A stretch of DNA of 64,000 nt from Blakeslea trispora (Eukaryota > Mucoromycota > Mucoromycetes > Mucorales > Choanephoraceae): the NCBI GenBank assembly GCA_025331445.1, contig JAIWNE010000006.1:310001-374000 (forward strand). Reading direction: 5' to 3'. Each line of letters begins with the position of its first letter. Position 1 is the stretch's first letter. Shown here in pieces: positions 1 through 11,945 of the stretch. The position numbers and the translations under genes are program-made. The notes below the pieces were generated by a model. The model was not told the origin of the DNA. It made no database searches and saw only the letters and a list, made by a program, of their open reading frames with translations.

Positions 1-229
1 GCGATGAGTGTGTTATTTTTTCCTATATAGTTGGTGCGTATTGCTTCTAATTGAGCAGCTTACAAAACTATCTGTATTCTAGCTTTTGTAGATTTCATTT
101 GTGTCACACACTCTTTTTTTTTCCTCTCTCTGCAATAATAGTAAGCAAAAAGGATGAAAGGCAAAATTCGTACATGATGTAATTGACTTGAATGGTTTGG
201 TATGTTTATTGAGATGCATTATATGTCAT

Positions 230-1198
230 TTAGAATTCTTTCTTTCTTTCATCATAGCTAAGGCCACCAGGTCCAATTGAAACCAACAGCAATAAGCCAC
301 CGATAATACTGAGGCATTGGAAGAAATCATACTTTAAGAAATCCCGCTTGTATTCTGAGTAGTTAACAGACCACCAATTGTTTACTAAAAGATTGATTGT
401 ACAAAGAATGGCAACCAAAAAGGTAGCTGACCATTTAGCCCTGAAGCCGACAACTACCATAATACATGCAGCCAAGCCAATGAGAGATACTGTCATACGC
501 AAATAGTTCCATTCGCCATTGAGAATGAAACCTACAAACAAAAGAACCAAAAGACTTCGGCCGGCCAATTGAAAATATTTGTGGCGATCATTAACTGAAA
601 TTTGAGGTAGCGATGCAAACATGCTGATTGATTTGTTGCTCGATTTCTTTTTCAAAATGGATTCTGACATACAGAGCAACAAGCCTCCCGTAACCGATAA
701 ATTACGCAAGAGAAACATCTAGGTTTGTTTCTTGTGAGCCTTTTACGCACACTGTATTCACAAAAAAAAATAGACCAGTTTACATACCATATCAAAAAAC
801 AATCCATAAGCAAGTGCCTGATCAAAAACGACGAAGCATAACGTTGCAACCGCAGCTCCTACATATCGCTTGAACAATATGCATGTTGAGCACAAAATCA
901 TGGACTATATGTAAACATGTTTAAAACAACGTCTAGACAATAGAGTCAAGTGCATCTTTACCACAGCATTAAATGTTACAAGCGCAGTTGCCAGGTATAA
1001 ATGAAGCGATCTTCCTTTTTCAAGGTAAAATATTTGATCTTCCCATTGCCATATAATACGTAGAGCATCTTCATAAAAGGTAGCTATAACAAGAAACCGC
1101 CCTAAAATTGGCAAAAAAGGTTTGATAGGAGCTCCAAGTGTGCCTAGTAAACTTTCTGCTCTCTCGCTTGTTGATTTTAATGTTGTACTGATTTCCAT
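230..1198 (-). CDS. ERV29: SURF4/Erv29-family ER cargo receptor
   Basis: Polytopic receptor that packages soluble secretory cargo into COPII vesicles. Three exons (1198-962, 904-788, 718-230) join in phase to give 280 aa. Introns are 57 and 69 nt, GT-AG. The start is the ATG at 1198, just before the conserved N-terminal part; family landmarks are GRFLVIATFYEDALRI near residue 40 and FLLRNLSVTGG at the start of exon 3. Several hydrophobic segments follow, and the C-terminus ends KKEF, a KKXX dilysine ER-retrieval signal. Length agrees with the family (about 270-310 aa). The longer reading that starts upstream of 1198 is ignored because it has no family similarity. Identification is firm from conserved blocks and the tail motif; cargo specificity is unknown. 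Confidence 0.93.
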
Positions 1199-2151
1199 AT
1201 TGCGAAAAGTGAAGAAAAAGGAACAATCTTCGAGTATCTCTTTTGCTTTAAATACGCATGAATACAATTTATTTGTGATTATTTCTTTATTGACCAAGTT
1301 TAAATACGAGGCTAAAAAAGAAAAGAAGTGTATATATATATGTGTGTGTGTTGTATATTCAGTTCCTGAAGAAAAAAAGTTGCATTCCTTGGGAGTTTAC
1401 TCCAAAAATGCAATTTTTGGATATAAAATTGATATTGATATGAAAACATTTCTCGACTAGGTAAACTGATATTATTTCTTTCGATTGAAACAGAAGCATA
1501 TCTAAAAGACTCAAAGAGAAAGACGAAGGCCATGAAAAGGTAAAGCTCTCGGCAGAGACTATTCCGGGGCCCATCTATTCCAGCTTTCAAGTTTCTTTCT
1601 GTATGACAGATTATAGGGTACAGCTTTTTCTGTTGTTGTTTTTTATTATACAACCGTGTTATACTATTAAGTATATTTATATAAAAGCAAATCTGAGAGA
1701 GAGAGAAGAAAAGCATGGACACTTAAAGAACAAATCAAATTTAAACCAAATATGAAAGGGAGCCATAAGAGTTAAAATATAAGGCAATGAAAGAACACGA
1801 GATATAGAGTGACAAAGAAAGAAGTAGATGTTATAATATAGATGATGCATGCATAAAACTTGCCTCAAGGATTACCTAAAGATGTCAACAGACAGCTCGA
1901 GTGATGATACTACCGATGAAGGCGCTTGAAAGAGAAAAAGGAGTCTCAGGTGAAAGAAAGTTTTGAGATATTTGTGGTTATTGCTACAAGAAGATACCAA
2001 AAGACTCTACATCTTAAATGGCAGCAGTACGCATAGACACTTCAAAACACATGGAGAAATAAAAGGCCAGTTCTTGTCCAGCCACTTCTTTCAGCAAATG
2101 TTTTGCTTGCTCAAATTTGTATCTATGTTCTTTATCAAAAATTCAAAAAGC
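1199..2151. other. intergenic, no supported gene
   Basis: AT-rich spacer between the SURF4 5' end and the 3' end of the WD40 gene. ORFs here are short, lack recognisable motifs and overlap on both strands. A 15-codon acidic ORF opens at an ATG near 1881 but stops without a convincing splice continuation. It should hold the SURF4 promoter. Confidence 0.6.
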
Positions 2152-4103
2152 TCAATTGATTGCCTTCTTCTTTCCTCTATGTAAGCTTGGACCCCAAACT
2201 TTGACAGTAAAGTCGGCTGAACAACTTGCCAAAATAGGCTCTGTAGGATGGAAATTGACTGCATAAACACGGTCTGTGTGTCCTTCCAGACGTTGCATAA
2301 GTTCTGCACTGTCCTCACCTACATTATACAAATAAGCGTAAGGATCTGCACTACCCGTAGCCAACAAGACGCTCTTTTCTTCTTTAGGTTCCTGTGCATC
2401 AAATGAATGATAATCACTAGGATTTGGTGCCAAGTCTGTATCTCCATATACTTCAGGAACTGTATGCGGCTTACTAAGAATGGAGGAGTTGTCTAGTTTG
2501 CATAAAAATAGGTGAATAAATCGAGGGATAGTAAATAGGCTGAATGTATTACTTACATCCGCTGCCACAATAAAATGATGATTTGATTGGCCAGTTTTTG
2601 TTTTTGAAGCCTTTCAGAGAATGGACTAGACGAAGATCCGATTTAGGAGGGTCCATACCTCGGTCGTAGACACGTAATACTAATATGGATAAGTTAGCTA
2701 AATACAAAATTCATATTATTACTTACTGTTGTCGTAACTGTTCAATGCCATATAGCGTGGCTCATCGTAATCATCAACTAAGAAAGAAAAAGAAAAAAGA
2801 GAATTTTAGCATCGTATATCATTCAACTATATCATTTTCATTTACTTGCTCTCCTAGACGCATCTGTGCTTCTTCTGCCCACTGAAATATGGGTGATAGG
2901 CATCTTTGAAGGATCGTTAAGAATAGAGGAAATGCATTTCTCTAGCCATTGTAAGCAATTAATGGCTGTCTTGTTATATTCCATCTAATGATACTTTACT
3001 TGAGCGAACATCCCACACTTTCAACATTCCCTGTGCATCTCCTGTAATAACATGTGTTCCATCCCTTGATGCATATAAGGTATTGATCATAGAGTCGTTG
3101 TGGATCTCCGAAGCAGTGCCCTCTGCTCGAATATCTGCCATAGCTAGCACTTTTCTAGAAGTACCATAATAAAACACATTGGAATCCATAAAGTCCCAAC
3201 CTACACATTGAACAAGACCATCTGTATCATAACTGGTAGATAATTTACCACTTTCTACATCCCATGTTTTGCATGTCTCATCGTAAGCACCTGATAGAAG
3301 CATAGAAGAATCTGGAGCCCAAGCAAGACTGGACAAATTTAGTGTATGTGCTTTTAAGCAAAGTGTCTAGTTGCATCATGGCTGTTTAATCATCTCTCTA
3401 GCCAGCTCTTGTTTTTTTTTACGGATGTTACCTCCTTTTGTGCCGATGCAGTATCCCAGATGCGTACTGTTTTATCGAATGAGCCCGAAGCTAATAATGC
3501 GCCATTGGGTGAAAATTCTACTGTGTATACAGCGCCTGTGTGGCCCTATATATGTTTGTTTAACTAAATAGTTGCTATTAGTTCATGATGGCTGAATGCC
3601 TTACTTTAAGTTCGTAGCGCATTTGAAAAGGTTTTCCATCTCGTGCATCATGAGGGTATACTGTTCATGTAAATGTCAACATCACTTTTCATCAACAAAA
3701 GAAAACAAAGCCTTGCCTGATTGAAAGGGTTCTATGTCGCCACCTACTTCCTGTACTGCTTTACTGATCACCTCTTGCGCTTTGCCTGTTGTTGCTAATT
3801 CACTGTCAATGACAAATGGACCAGTCCGGTATGGTAGTCCTCCTTGAGATATAGAAGCAGCATACCGTGCCGACAGATCGTAAATACTCTTTTTTAGGGC
3901 ACTGTTTTCTTTGTCTAGGATATCAACTTTCTGCTTTAACTGCTTAACTTCTTTTAGCAGTTTTTCTATTTGTTGATCGCGGTTAACGCCTGCAACAAGT
4001 GAAGTTTTTGTGGAGGAAGCAGGTTGCCTCTGGTTAGGCAATACGTCCATAAGTTGTAAGAATTGAAATAAGTCTATCTTCGACTTCGGAGATGAAGACG
4101 ACA
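2152..4103 (-). CDS. coiled-coil plus WD40-repeat protein, unassigned
   Basis: Eight exons were joined by hand: 4103-3717, 3660-3605, 3545-3432, 3366-3000, 2941-2846, 2777-2727, 2679-2557, 2492-2152. They total 1535 nt, and one nucleotide from an upstream exon makes 512 codons in frame. The N-terminal 80 residues are charged and heptad-like (a coiled coil around residues 35-75). At least four to six WD40 blades follow, with typical GH...V..WD/F/W ends such as [15 protein letters not shown] and [11 protein letters not shown]. The first intron shown (3716-3661) must be GC-AG. The first coding exon opens with TG after an acceptor, so the start codon is probably split by an upstream intron; a donor after an A near 4178 would make A|TG. 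I do not recognise the orthologue. The role is likely a scaffold. Confidence 0.8.
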
Positions 4104-5644
4104 CTAAAAAAAGAAAAAAGGGCTGTCACTTCACGAGCGGAGATTCAGCTCAATCAGTAAAGAGATTGCATGAATTTCACTCTGTCTGATTATACTTTCA
4201 ACTTTGAAAGCCTACAAGAAGTATATGACACATTAGATAATGCAGAATAAAGACAAGCTTTCAAAGTTTAGCTACTGAAGAAGTATAGCACTATGAAATG
4301 ACTTCTTTTATGAATTGAAGGGCACTGCTTTTTTTTTCTTGCCTAGACTTAGAATCTGATTTCAAATGCCTCGAAAATCATGAAATCAAAGTACAAAAGA
4401 GAGTGGTAAGCTTGTAAAAGTATCTTTTTTCTTGCATCAAGCAACATGAGAGGTAGTTAGACCAATTAGATAACTAGGTAGTCAATAACTGAATTAGAGT
4501 GCATTCTCATAGATAAGATGTAGTAATCAATCACATCTCTTTGGGTCTAGCTGTAGCCTGACATAAAACTACTACGAGAGAAAGAGCAATGGAAGGTCTA
4601 TGTTTGTATTTTTTAGGTGAGAGCATTAATAGCAACTAATAATTAAGAAATTAACTATATAAGTTGAGGGAAGAGGATAGACTAACGATAGATATAGTGA
4701 TAGTATTATGTCATAGTCGCACCAGACGTCAGAAACAGTGTCTCATCATAAAATCTGAGTAAAGCTTAAAAAAATTAGACAGAAACTGTACTACTACAGT
4801 TCCTTAAAATTGTGCATATACACAATAGGAGTAAATTTAAGAGAGAAACTATAGTAATGATTTATGAAACATTTTTTTATAAGTTATGTCTGTATAAAAT
4901 ATCCATACAAATATTACAAAATGCTTTTTGATGATTGTTTCAAGTGTACAACTAATCGTCCTCTCTTTTATTGTTGTTTACATTGTGCTTTGTCAAATAT
5001 GGTATAATTTATAAACAAGAGATCTTTTATGAATTTCAGGGCAGCTTTCTACTTCAAAATACATTCTTTTGATAGTCTATCGTTAGGTGCCTGAAAACCT
5101 AATCAAAGGTTTCAAGAAGATTCTGTTGAACATCTTGTTACTACTCAGTTGAATGATGTGGCCATACCTGTTGAAACTATAAGGCTTGAGTTGAATCTAA
5201 TCACCCAATCCTATAGGTGCTTCAATTGAAACAACTTTGCCTTGAATACATTTGGTAATTCAAATGTTCTTTTAGTATATTAAAAAAAACGCTGAACACA
5301 TATATAAAAAGAGAGAAAAGACAGATTTAGAGAAGTTTAGATTGTTAAAGCTTGCAAAGGATATTTTTCTATTACTTTTTTTTTAATGTTCTATCAATAG
5401 CTTTCTGGGATGACTCATCTCGTTGTAAATATATAGATATATTTTCATGCATAAAACAATCTTTGGTTTTGAACCAAAGCAAGATCCGAACTTACTTAAG
5501 GATGAACATCAATAATAGAGATACCATATTGCTTACTGATATTATGGAACAATAGTGAGAAAACAACATGAGTACAAAAAGAGAGAGAGATATATATAAT
5601 AAATATTACATAAATATATACAAATGTACAAGAGATGACATGCA
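4104..5644. other. intergenic, no supported gene
   Basis: AT-rich sequence of about 1.5 kb, probably containing the 5'UTR and promoter of the WD40 gene and the 3'UTR of the cyclin gene. ORFs are short and biased toward Phe/Tyr/Ile/Lys, as expected from AT-rich noncoding DNA. Nothing else seen. Confidence 0.6.
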
Positions 5645-6370
5645 TCAAGAATATAAACGCGGGCTATGTGTCTGGTAATAAGCAGATTGTTTTTGCTTGT
5701 GTTGCTGCTGTTTGGAGTACAAAAACTGTTGATCTAAATTGGCTTTCTCCTTTCTGTAAGCAGCCTCTTTCTCTTTAATTGAGTGCATCAAGAGTTGATC
5801 TCCATAACGCTGTAGTTCCTCGAAAGGAACATTAATGTTGTAGTTGCTCATACGCAAAAACTCTAGTTCTAAGAGATTCAGTTCTTTGACTGGCAAACCA
5901 CCCACCTAAAAGAGGAAATTAAATATGAATAAATCAATTAAGAAAAAAAAATTTTTTTCTTTATCTACCTTTGCATAGCGTGTGTTGGTGAAAAATACAT
6001 CAGAAAAGAATTTACTAGATATCATGATACCAGCAATAATCAATCGATGAATGTTATATGAGTCAATCCGCAAGGCATGTTCCTTGTTCTGTGACATTCG
6101 GTCAAAATAGACTAGCAAGCTAAGAAAGCATTCATTGGCACAGGGGCAATACTTTAAAATGCGAATCAGATACGCTTGGATGTCAATGGTAGGAATAGAC
6201 CGAGCATGAAAACAAGTATAGGACGAAGAAGGTGGTCCATGAAGAGAATCATTTGCTTTGGTAATTTTCTCCAAGAGACACGTTAACATCTTGATTGTTT
6301 CCAGTACTGGGAAATTAGCCAAATCAAAGTATGGAAGTCGTGAAAGTTGTTGCTGCTGTTTTTTTGCCAT
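5645..6370 (-). CDS. Pho80/Pcl-type cyclin
   Basis: Predicted partner of a Pho85-like cyclin-dependent kinase, a class that controls phosphate sensing, polarity or glycogen metabolism. Two exons (6370-5969 and 5905-5645; 63-nt intron) give 220 aa. The cyclin fold of the PHO80 group is visible: a short basic/Gln-rich leader, then DIQAYLIRILKYCPC, LLVYFDRM, the helix IHRLIIAGIMISSKFFSD, and after the intron VGGLPVKELNLLELEFL, the usual end of the box. The C-terminus is Gln/Lys-rich and low complexity. The start at 6370 gives the standard short N-terminus. Family assignment is strong; which Pho80/Pcl subclass it belongs to cannot be told by eye. Confidence 0.9.
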
Positions 6371-8732
6371 TCTTCACCTGCGTTTGATCTCTCTCTCTCT
6401 CTCTTTTTGAGTCAGCCCTGCCCCTTCTCTTTTAGGTTTTTAAAGTGAAAAGAAAAAAGGAAGAAAATCTAACTAAAAGGAAAAAAAAGGAAAAAAGAGG
6501 AGAGATTGTCCTCTCTGATTAGTTACACCATTTTCGGAATTAGATTACACAAAAAGAAAATTTTTAAGTTGCGCATTAAAAAAAGAGTGTACAATCTTTA
6601 TTTTTTTGATAGCACAATGTACTAAAAAGAAAAGTTGCCTATCTCACCTTGTAGACAACATATCAAACCTTTTTTTTTCCAACAACACTCTTCATGAAAA
6701 AAAAAAAAGACCATGTTAGTTGGTGAAAAAAATTATGGGAATTTGATGACAAGCTTGAAAAGCAATCATTTATTGAGCCTTTCTTTATAGAAACACAAAT
6801 GTAGATTATTCTCAGAAGAAAGCGCTGATGGCCCAGTGAGCTTGACACCTATTTGGGCTTGTTCCATTTTTGTGAACAATATAATAGTTTCAGGCGAGAT
6901 AGCTGTTTCACCAGAAAGCTCTTAAAGTGTGCTAATAAGCGAAAGAGACATACTATAATAAAGGAGTTGTGTAGGAGGAAATCGATATATGATCGTTTTG
7001 AGTCTTTAGAAAATGAACAAATAAGCCTTGTCTCTGATTCATGGTGTATTCGTTCATTCAGTGCTAGTTGTGTATTCAGCTCAGCCTGGGTTTACATGTG
7101 CAAATTTCAGTACAAAGACTAGTAGTCAGAAATGGGTCTGGTAGCCAAAACAATGTATAGAACTGTACTCTTTGCTCATCTATTCTTTTGTCATGAGAAG
7201 ATATCAATACTATTTGCAAGAAAAAAGAAGAGAATAACGGAAGCAGAAGATTTACAAAAAAAGAAAAATCGAGTTTGTTTATAGAAAAAAGAAAGAGAAA
7301 GACCTACTGCAATTAAATGAAATAAAAAAACAGACAAACATGTGCACAATTGTATACTATTTGGCTAATTGCTAAGTTTATGCCTACATGTATTTTGAAA
7401 GAAGATAGTCTGTTTGAGCTCATAGAAGTTGTAAAAAGAAGAAAATTTGCATAATTTCGTATTGGGGCTTCTTGATAAAATTGCCAGAAAGAACCAATAG
7501 CCACCTTCTCTTTGTTTCACAAATGCTAAAAAAAAAGTTGATATTGAATAAACAGATAGAAATGATCTTACTACAAATGTCCTGTTTCTCTAAATTATGC
7601 CAAACAAAGCCCCTATTTTTCTCTTAGCTTAAGAATTTCTTTATGTATGATTCTTCAAATACTACAGACTCTTGCGCTATAGTTTCTGAACTTGATTCAC
7701 ACTGATTTTGTGCCAAGCTCGCCTATCACTTCTAAACTGCTGCATACAACAGTCGCTTTATTTAAGAAGTATTTCTATTCTTGATAAATGCTATTCTTGC
7801 ATTATATATTTTTGCATTTGATAGCTGTTTTGGCGCTTGAAGTGATGATAAGTTAAAGAATTACTACTCTTACATTACATACTCTTAAATCGATTGAATA
7901 CTGTATATCCTTAATTTTTACAATCATGCTTTTTGGTTTGCTTTATGGAATACTCTCTCTGGATAAAGTACATAATGAACAACAGAGGAATATTTTTTGA
8001 AACAATTCGCTTATTTCTTGTTTGGATGATGTCGACTAGCTATCCATATGGCATAAACCTTTTTCCTTGTAAAAAGAATAGGTTCCAAAAAATGAAAACT
8101 CTTTTTGTTTATACCGCTTGTAATACACACCAGATTATACAGAATAGCGAGAATAGTATATAGTAATCACACAAAAACAAAGCAAGATGAATCCATGTTC
8201 TTTCTCTTTTCTAATCAACGCCTTATTTACTCAGTGAGTTATTTAGGGGGGCCTACTGGTGTAGGGTACCAATGATAAATCAAACAAGATCGAGTTTTGA
8301 AAGACCTCTTGCGTAAAAGTTCCTCTACTACAAAGCAAAACACATCAATTTTATAATGATAAGATAGTTCACTAAATTCTTTAAAATGCTTGCTTCTTTC
8401 TGCTTTCTTCAAAAGGACGAAGTCTGATTTCTTCAAAGTCTATTCTTTTTATTTCATAAAGAAATAAAAAATCATAAACGCATCAAGCAATAATTTTGTG
8501 TTTTGCATTGACATATGCTTTTCCTTTTTCTTTTTTAAAAGTGCGCCTGCTTTGCACAAAAGGAAACGTTTCTGTGTTTTTTTTAGTGCTAGTATTTTTT
8601 TTTTTTATTCACATATCATTCGTTCAGCTCTCTCTTTTTTTTTTTGTAAGTCAATAAAAATGCAGCGCTCTGCTTTTATTTTTCTTCTTTTCTTCTGTTA
8701 AATATAAATAAATATAAGAATAAACTTAAATT
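6371..8732. other. gene-poor AT-rich spacer
   Basis: About 2.4 kb without a supported gene. It contains an old dispersed repeat at 7777-7851, described separately. ORFs of 60-90 codons occur on both strands but show no domain, no splice continuation and no codon bias. The last 200 bp before 8733 are T-rich, as in promoters elsewhere in the window. Confidence 0.6.
7777..7851 (+). repeat. dispersed 75-bp repeat, copy A
   Basis: Aligns without gaps to 35454-35528 on the same strand. By hand count 56 of 75 positions match, and 17 of the 19 differences are transitions. The ends are the best conserved parts: ATTCTTGA at the start and TGATGATAA at the end. A second partial copy of the internal ACTCTTA motif follows at about 7861-7885. 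Probably a decayed transposon or a short noncoding repeat. Confidence 0.5.
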
Positions 8733-9887
8733 ATGAGTGCTGAAACTAAGCTAAAAGAAGAATTAGACAAGAGCAAGCAACAGAAAGAAGAACAGCATCA
8801 ACAAGACCCAGATGATGCTCCAGGCTTATTGCCTCCACAGGCTTTACTATCCACACCTGCACCTTCATTATCGACTACAGAAGATACGTCTACATTGTTG
8901 TCACCCTGGTGGTCAGAAGAACCTCAGTCAGTAGACGAACAAAGTCCTTTGGTCTCTGAAGATATTTCACACACAGAACATACAATGCCTGATACAAATC
9001 TACCACCAGAAAAGAAAGAAGAACCTTTACATCCCATAGAACAAACCTCAGAAACTTTTGTAAATCATCACGATGGTGACAAAAATCACCATGATACTGA
9101 CCCACAGCCAGACGATCACCAAAATTCCGTCTTAAATATCTCTGTCTTGGGATTCAGTCGATCGTCTTCTAAAGAAAAGCAGTTTCAATGGAAAGAGCGT
9201 TGCATGTTAATGGCATTCACAGAAATACAAAAACAACAACAAGAACAGGCCATCGTTAAGAAGACAACAGACGCAAAAGATACGCAAAGAGAATTACTAG
9301 ATATATTTGATCGATCCAAAGATTGTAGTATGGTGTGCTTTTTAAGGACAAGCAGAGAACTTTCCAAGGCAGCAGAAACAACACAATCTTCATTCAGTTT
9401 AAACCCTTTTGCGGGCATGTTTATTTCTGTGGCAAAGTCACCTAAACGATGCAAAGAACATTTGTTAGATGGTAATGAAAGCTCTAAGAATAACCTGTTG
9501 CTATAGTTATTCACATTTTAATACATTTAGTAAACAACATTGATACGAAAAAGAGTTTTCCCGATTATTATACAATGGAATTAGGTCAAGAACTTAGTAA
9601 TTCAGGCGAGCATGGTAAGCTATACACTGTAAAATGAGCAATCCATCTATGTTGTCTAAATAAAACATAAAATAGTGACAAAGGCTATCCAAAAGACATT
9701 TGGTCCATTACAACGATTGACTGAACGCTATGTGAATTCTTGGAAAGATGGTAGTCAACAGGCCTTTTTCAGCAAATTTTGGTCTAGTATACAAAAGGGA
9801 GATGCTTTTTACTTGGTGAAAGACAGTACAAAGAGATTGTTTGAAAATGCACTTGGACATGATAAGAAGCCAAGTGATAAAAAATAA
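8733..9887 (+). CDS. orphan protein, low-complexity N-terminus
   Basis: Three exons (8733-9471, 9531-9614, 9676-9887) join in phase (G|TA and G|TG) to give 344 aa. The first 130 residues are rich in Pro, Glu, Gln, His and Ser and look disordered. A conserved-looking part starts near residue 140 (VLGFSRSSSKEKQFQW). The C-terminal 70 residues are amphipathic, with aromatic and basic residues (AIQKTFGPLQRLTERYVNSW, then FFSKFWSSIQ), ending in a Lys-rich tail. No signal peptide or membrane span was seen, and I do not recognise a family. The stop codon is only 3 nt from the stop of RCE1 on the other strand, so the two transcripts must overlap at their 3' ends. Function unknown; the gene model is sound because both introns have canonical borders and keep phase. 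Confidence 0.72.
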
Positions 9888-9890
9888 AGT

Positions 9891-10984
9891 TTATGATTTC
9901 CAGTAGATGGAGCCACCTACTAAGCTTGGGTTTGTTAACCATGAGAAGCAGTAGACGAATGATACAAGGCCTAAAACAAAACAGATAGAAATAACTAAAG
10001 AAAAGGAAAATAAAGGAGTTGCCTTATGTGTGAGTCTTTGTATAATTGGTCAATCTCTTTAGCTATTTTACTATATCTCTGTTGTCTTGAACGGTAAGAG
10101 AACCCATCTAGATCAGGAAAACCCATCATATTACAAAAGGAATGACAAAGAACAGGTGGCCAAAGTGATCCTAATCTGAGAAACAAATAGCTTTCATACC
10201 ATCCAAATACACTTGTGTAGATGAATTGGAATAAAGATGAAAGTAAGGCTGTTTTAAGTGCTTGACGTGTCTTGCCTAGTTTAGTATACGTATTCCAAGC
10301 ATGATGTATATGTGCTTATAATGTTTTTTTTTCATAAAGAGATAGAGAGTCAACATTTGCTATCTACTCTCTCTTTTTTCTTCATTTTCATTACCAAAAC
10401 CAAAGTAGAAAGGGGAAACAAATATCAATTGAAACGAACTCATTCCAGCATGGAAAAGAACAGCAATCATACATGCTCGAAACACAAACTCTTCAGTCAA
10501 AGGTCCCTTTTCTAATAAAGTCAGTAAAATAGAAGCAAGTGGCAAGATGATGAATGGAATGATGAATGGAATGACGCTTTACCACAAAGTAATTACGTTG
10601 ACCTATAAGGCTAGTCCAAGTAGCCTTGATATCGCTTAATGAACAATGTGTTTGAAAGGGTAACTCTCTATCGAAATACAAAACAGAAAGAGGACCCGAG
10701 AATAACAAAATAGTCAACAAGAGAGGATCAAGCAGATGGATGACTTGATGCCAGTGTTTAGGTAACTGAATGCCTAAGGCTATCCATAGGTTGACATCGG
10801 TACTTGTCATCTCTAGATAGCACCAGACCATCAAGGCTGACAAGAGACATGCCAACATAACAGACTTCATGCGTGCACGAATCACGTCTGGACTGTTACG
10901 ATCACCTTGTACACTGAACAGATAGAAACCTGCAACGTATATGAATGTGAAGCTCAAGCAGACAAGGTTAGCTACCACTGTCAT
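9891..10984 (-). CDS. RCE1: CAAX prenyl protease 2 (RCE1)
   Basis: Intramembrane protease of the ER that removes the last three residues of prenylated CAAX proteins such as Ras and Rho. Four exons (10984-10583, 10506-10395, 10314-10072, 9994-9891) give 286 aa in phase. Catalytic features are visible: the glutamate pair in GPLTEEFVFRACM at about residues 135-147, the histidines of FAHIHHAWN, and HSFCNMMGFPDLDG, which carries the conserved His/Asn pair. Multiple hydrophobic segments fit the ABI/CPBP fold. The last exon encodes a transmembrane helix ending in NPSLVGGSIYWKS. Intron acceptors at 10507 and 9995 were chosen because nearer alternatives break the frame. The gene is divergent from the Yippee gene, with 221 bp shared between the starts. 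Confidence 0.93.
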
Positions 10985-11205
10985 AATAAAAAAAATAAGC
11001 CAAAGAGAGAGAGAGAGAAAAAAAAAGAAAAGATTTGGTCCTTTGTTGCCATAGCAATAAAATAGAAAAATTCATCTGCAACTGCGACCGTTTTGAAACA
11101 ATGCTGAAAGTGTTATATTACCTTATAATCACACGCTTTTTTTTTTTTACAAGTGGGCCATCATTTTCTCTTTTTTCTTTTCTTTTTTTTTCTGTAATAA
11201 AAAAT
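10985..11205. promoter_or_regulatory. shared divergent promoter, RCE1 / Yippee
   Basis: 221 bp separate the two start codons. The sequence is a run of T/C and A/G tracts, including GA repeats next to the RCE1 ATG. No specific factor site is claimed. Confidence 0.4.
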
Positions 11206-11838
11206 ATGGGAATTCAATATCGCACTTATCTAGACAATAGTTATCCTTATCGAATTTATGCTTGTTCAAAGTGTAAAAACCATCTCAGTACAAACAATTT
11301 ACTTGTCTCAAAAGTAAGCTAGCTTATCCTCGAAACAAATAAAACGTTCACTCAATTTGTTCAAGGACTTTCGTGGAGTGCATGGAAAGGCTTATCTTTT
11401 TGATAAAGTGTAAATTGGCTTAAAGTGAATCATGATAAGACTCTAAGAACATCTCTCTCTCTCTTTTAATGTACAGTGTAAATGTAAAAGTAGCGACTCG
11501 AACAGAAGAAAGGTGATAGAGAATGAACAGATAAATGAAGACTCTTGGGAGGGGAACTAAGATAGATTTGAATGGTATAGAATGATGACTACAGGAAGAC
11601 ATTGCATCAGTTATGTTACTTGTCAAGGTTGTGAAGAACGAATTGGATGGAAATATGTAAGTATCCCCCCTCTCTTTCTTTTTTCTTTTTTCTTTGGTTC
11701 TTTGATAACCTTTCATTTTTTTTCCTGTTTCCGACAAACAAGATCAAAGCTTACGAAGATGATCAGAAATACAAAGAAGGCAAATTTATACTAGAGAAAT
11801 TCAACCTTCAAATGCTTAGTAGTAGTCTTAATTTGTAA
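11206..11838 (+). CDS. YPEL: Yippee-like zinc-binding protein
   Basis: Small protein of the Yippee/Moh1 family with a Mis18/cereblon-like zinc fold. The animal members are linked to cell division; yeast Moh1 is linked to stationary-phase survival. Five exons (11206-11313, 11366-11409, 11477-11512, 11581-11656, 11743-11838) give 119 aa in phase. The domain fills the protein: CSKCKNHL forms the first Cys pair, DFRGVHGKAYLF is the signature, then CQGCEERIGWKY holds the second Cys pair, and YEDDQKYKEGKFILE is the family's near-invariant C-terminal block. Length matches the family. The small third exon (36 nt) was placed by phase and by the expected VNV.....EER stretch. Confidence 0.95.
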
Positions 11839-11945
11839 ATATAAATCTACGCATATGCAAAAGAAAAAAATATCAAATTAGCAGATAAATTTTTTTTTCT
11901 CTCTCTTTTTTCTTTCTTTCTTGTTCTTCTTTATGAAAAATTCTT

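Noticed and set aside
2990..2999. GTATCATTAG looks like a 10-nt GT-AG micro-intron that would join two WD40 frames
   Set aside because: A 58-nt intron (2999-2942) with canonical borders and a TTAAT branch-like motif restores the same downstream frame, so no ultrashort intron is needed.
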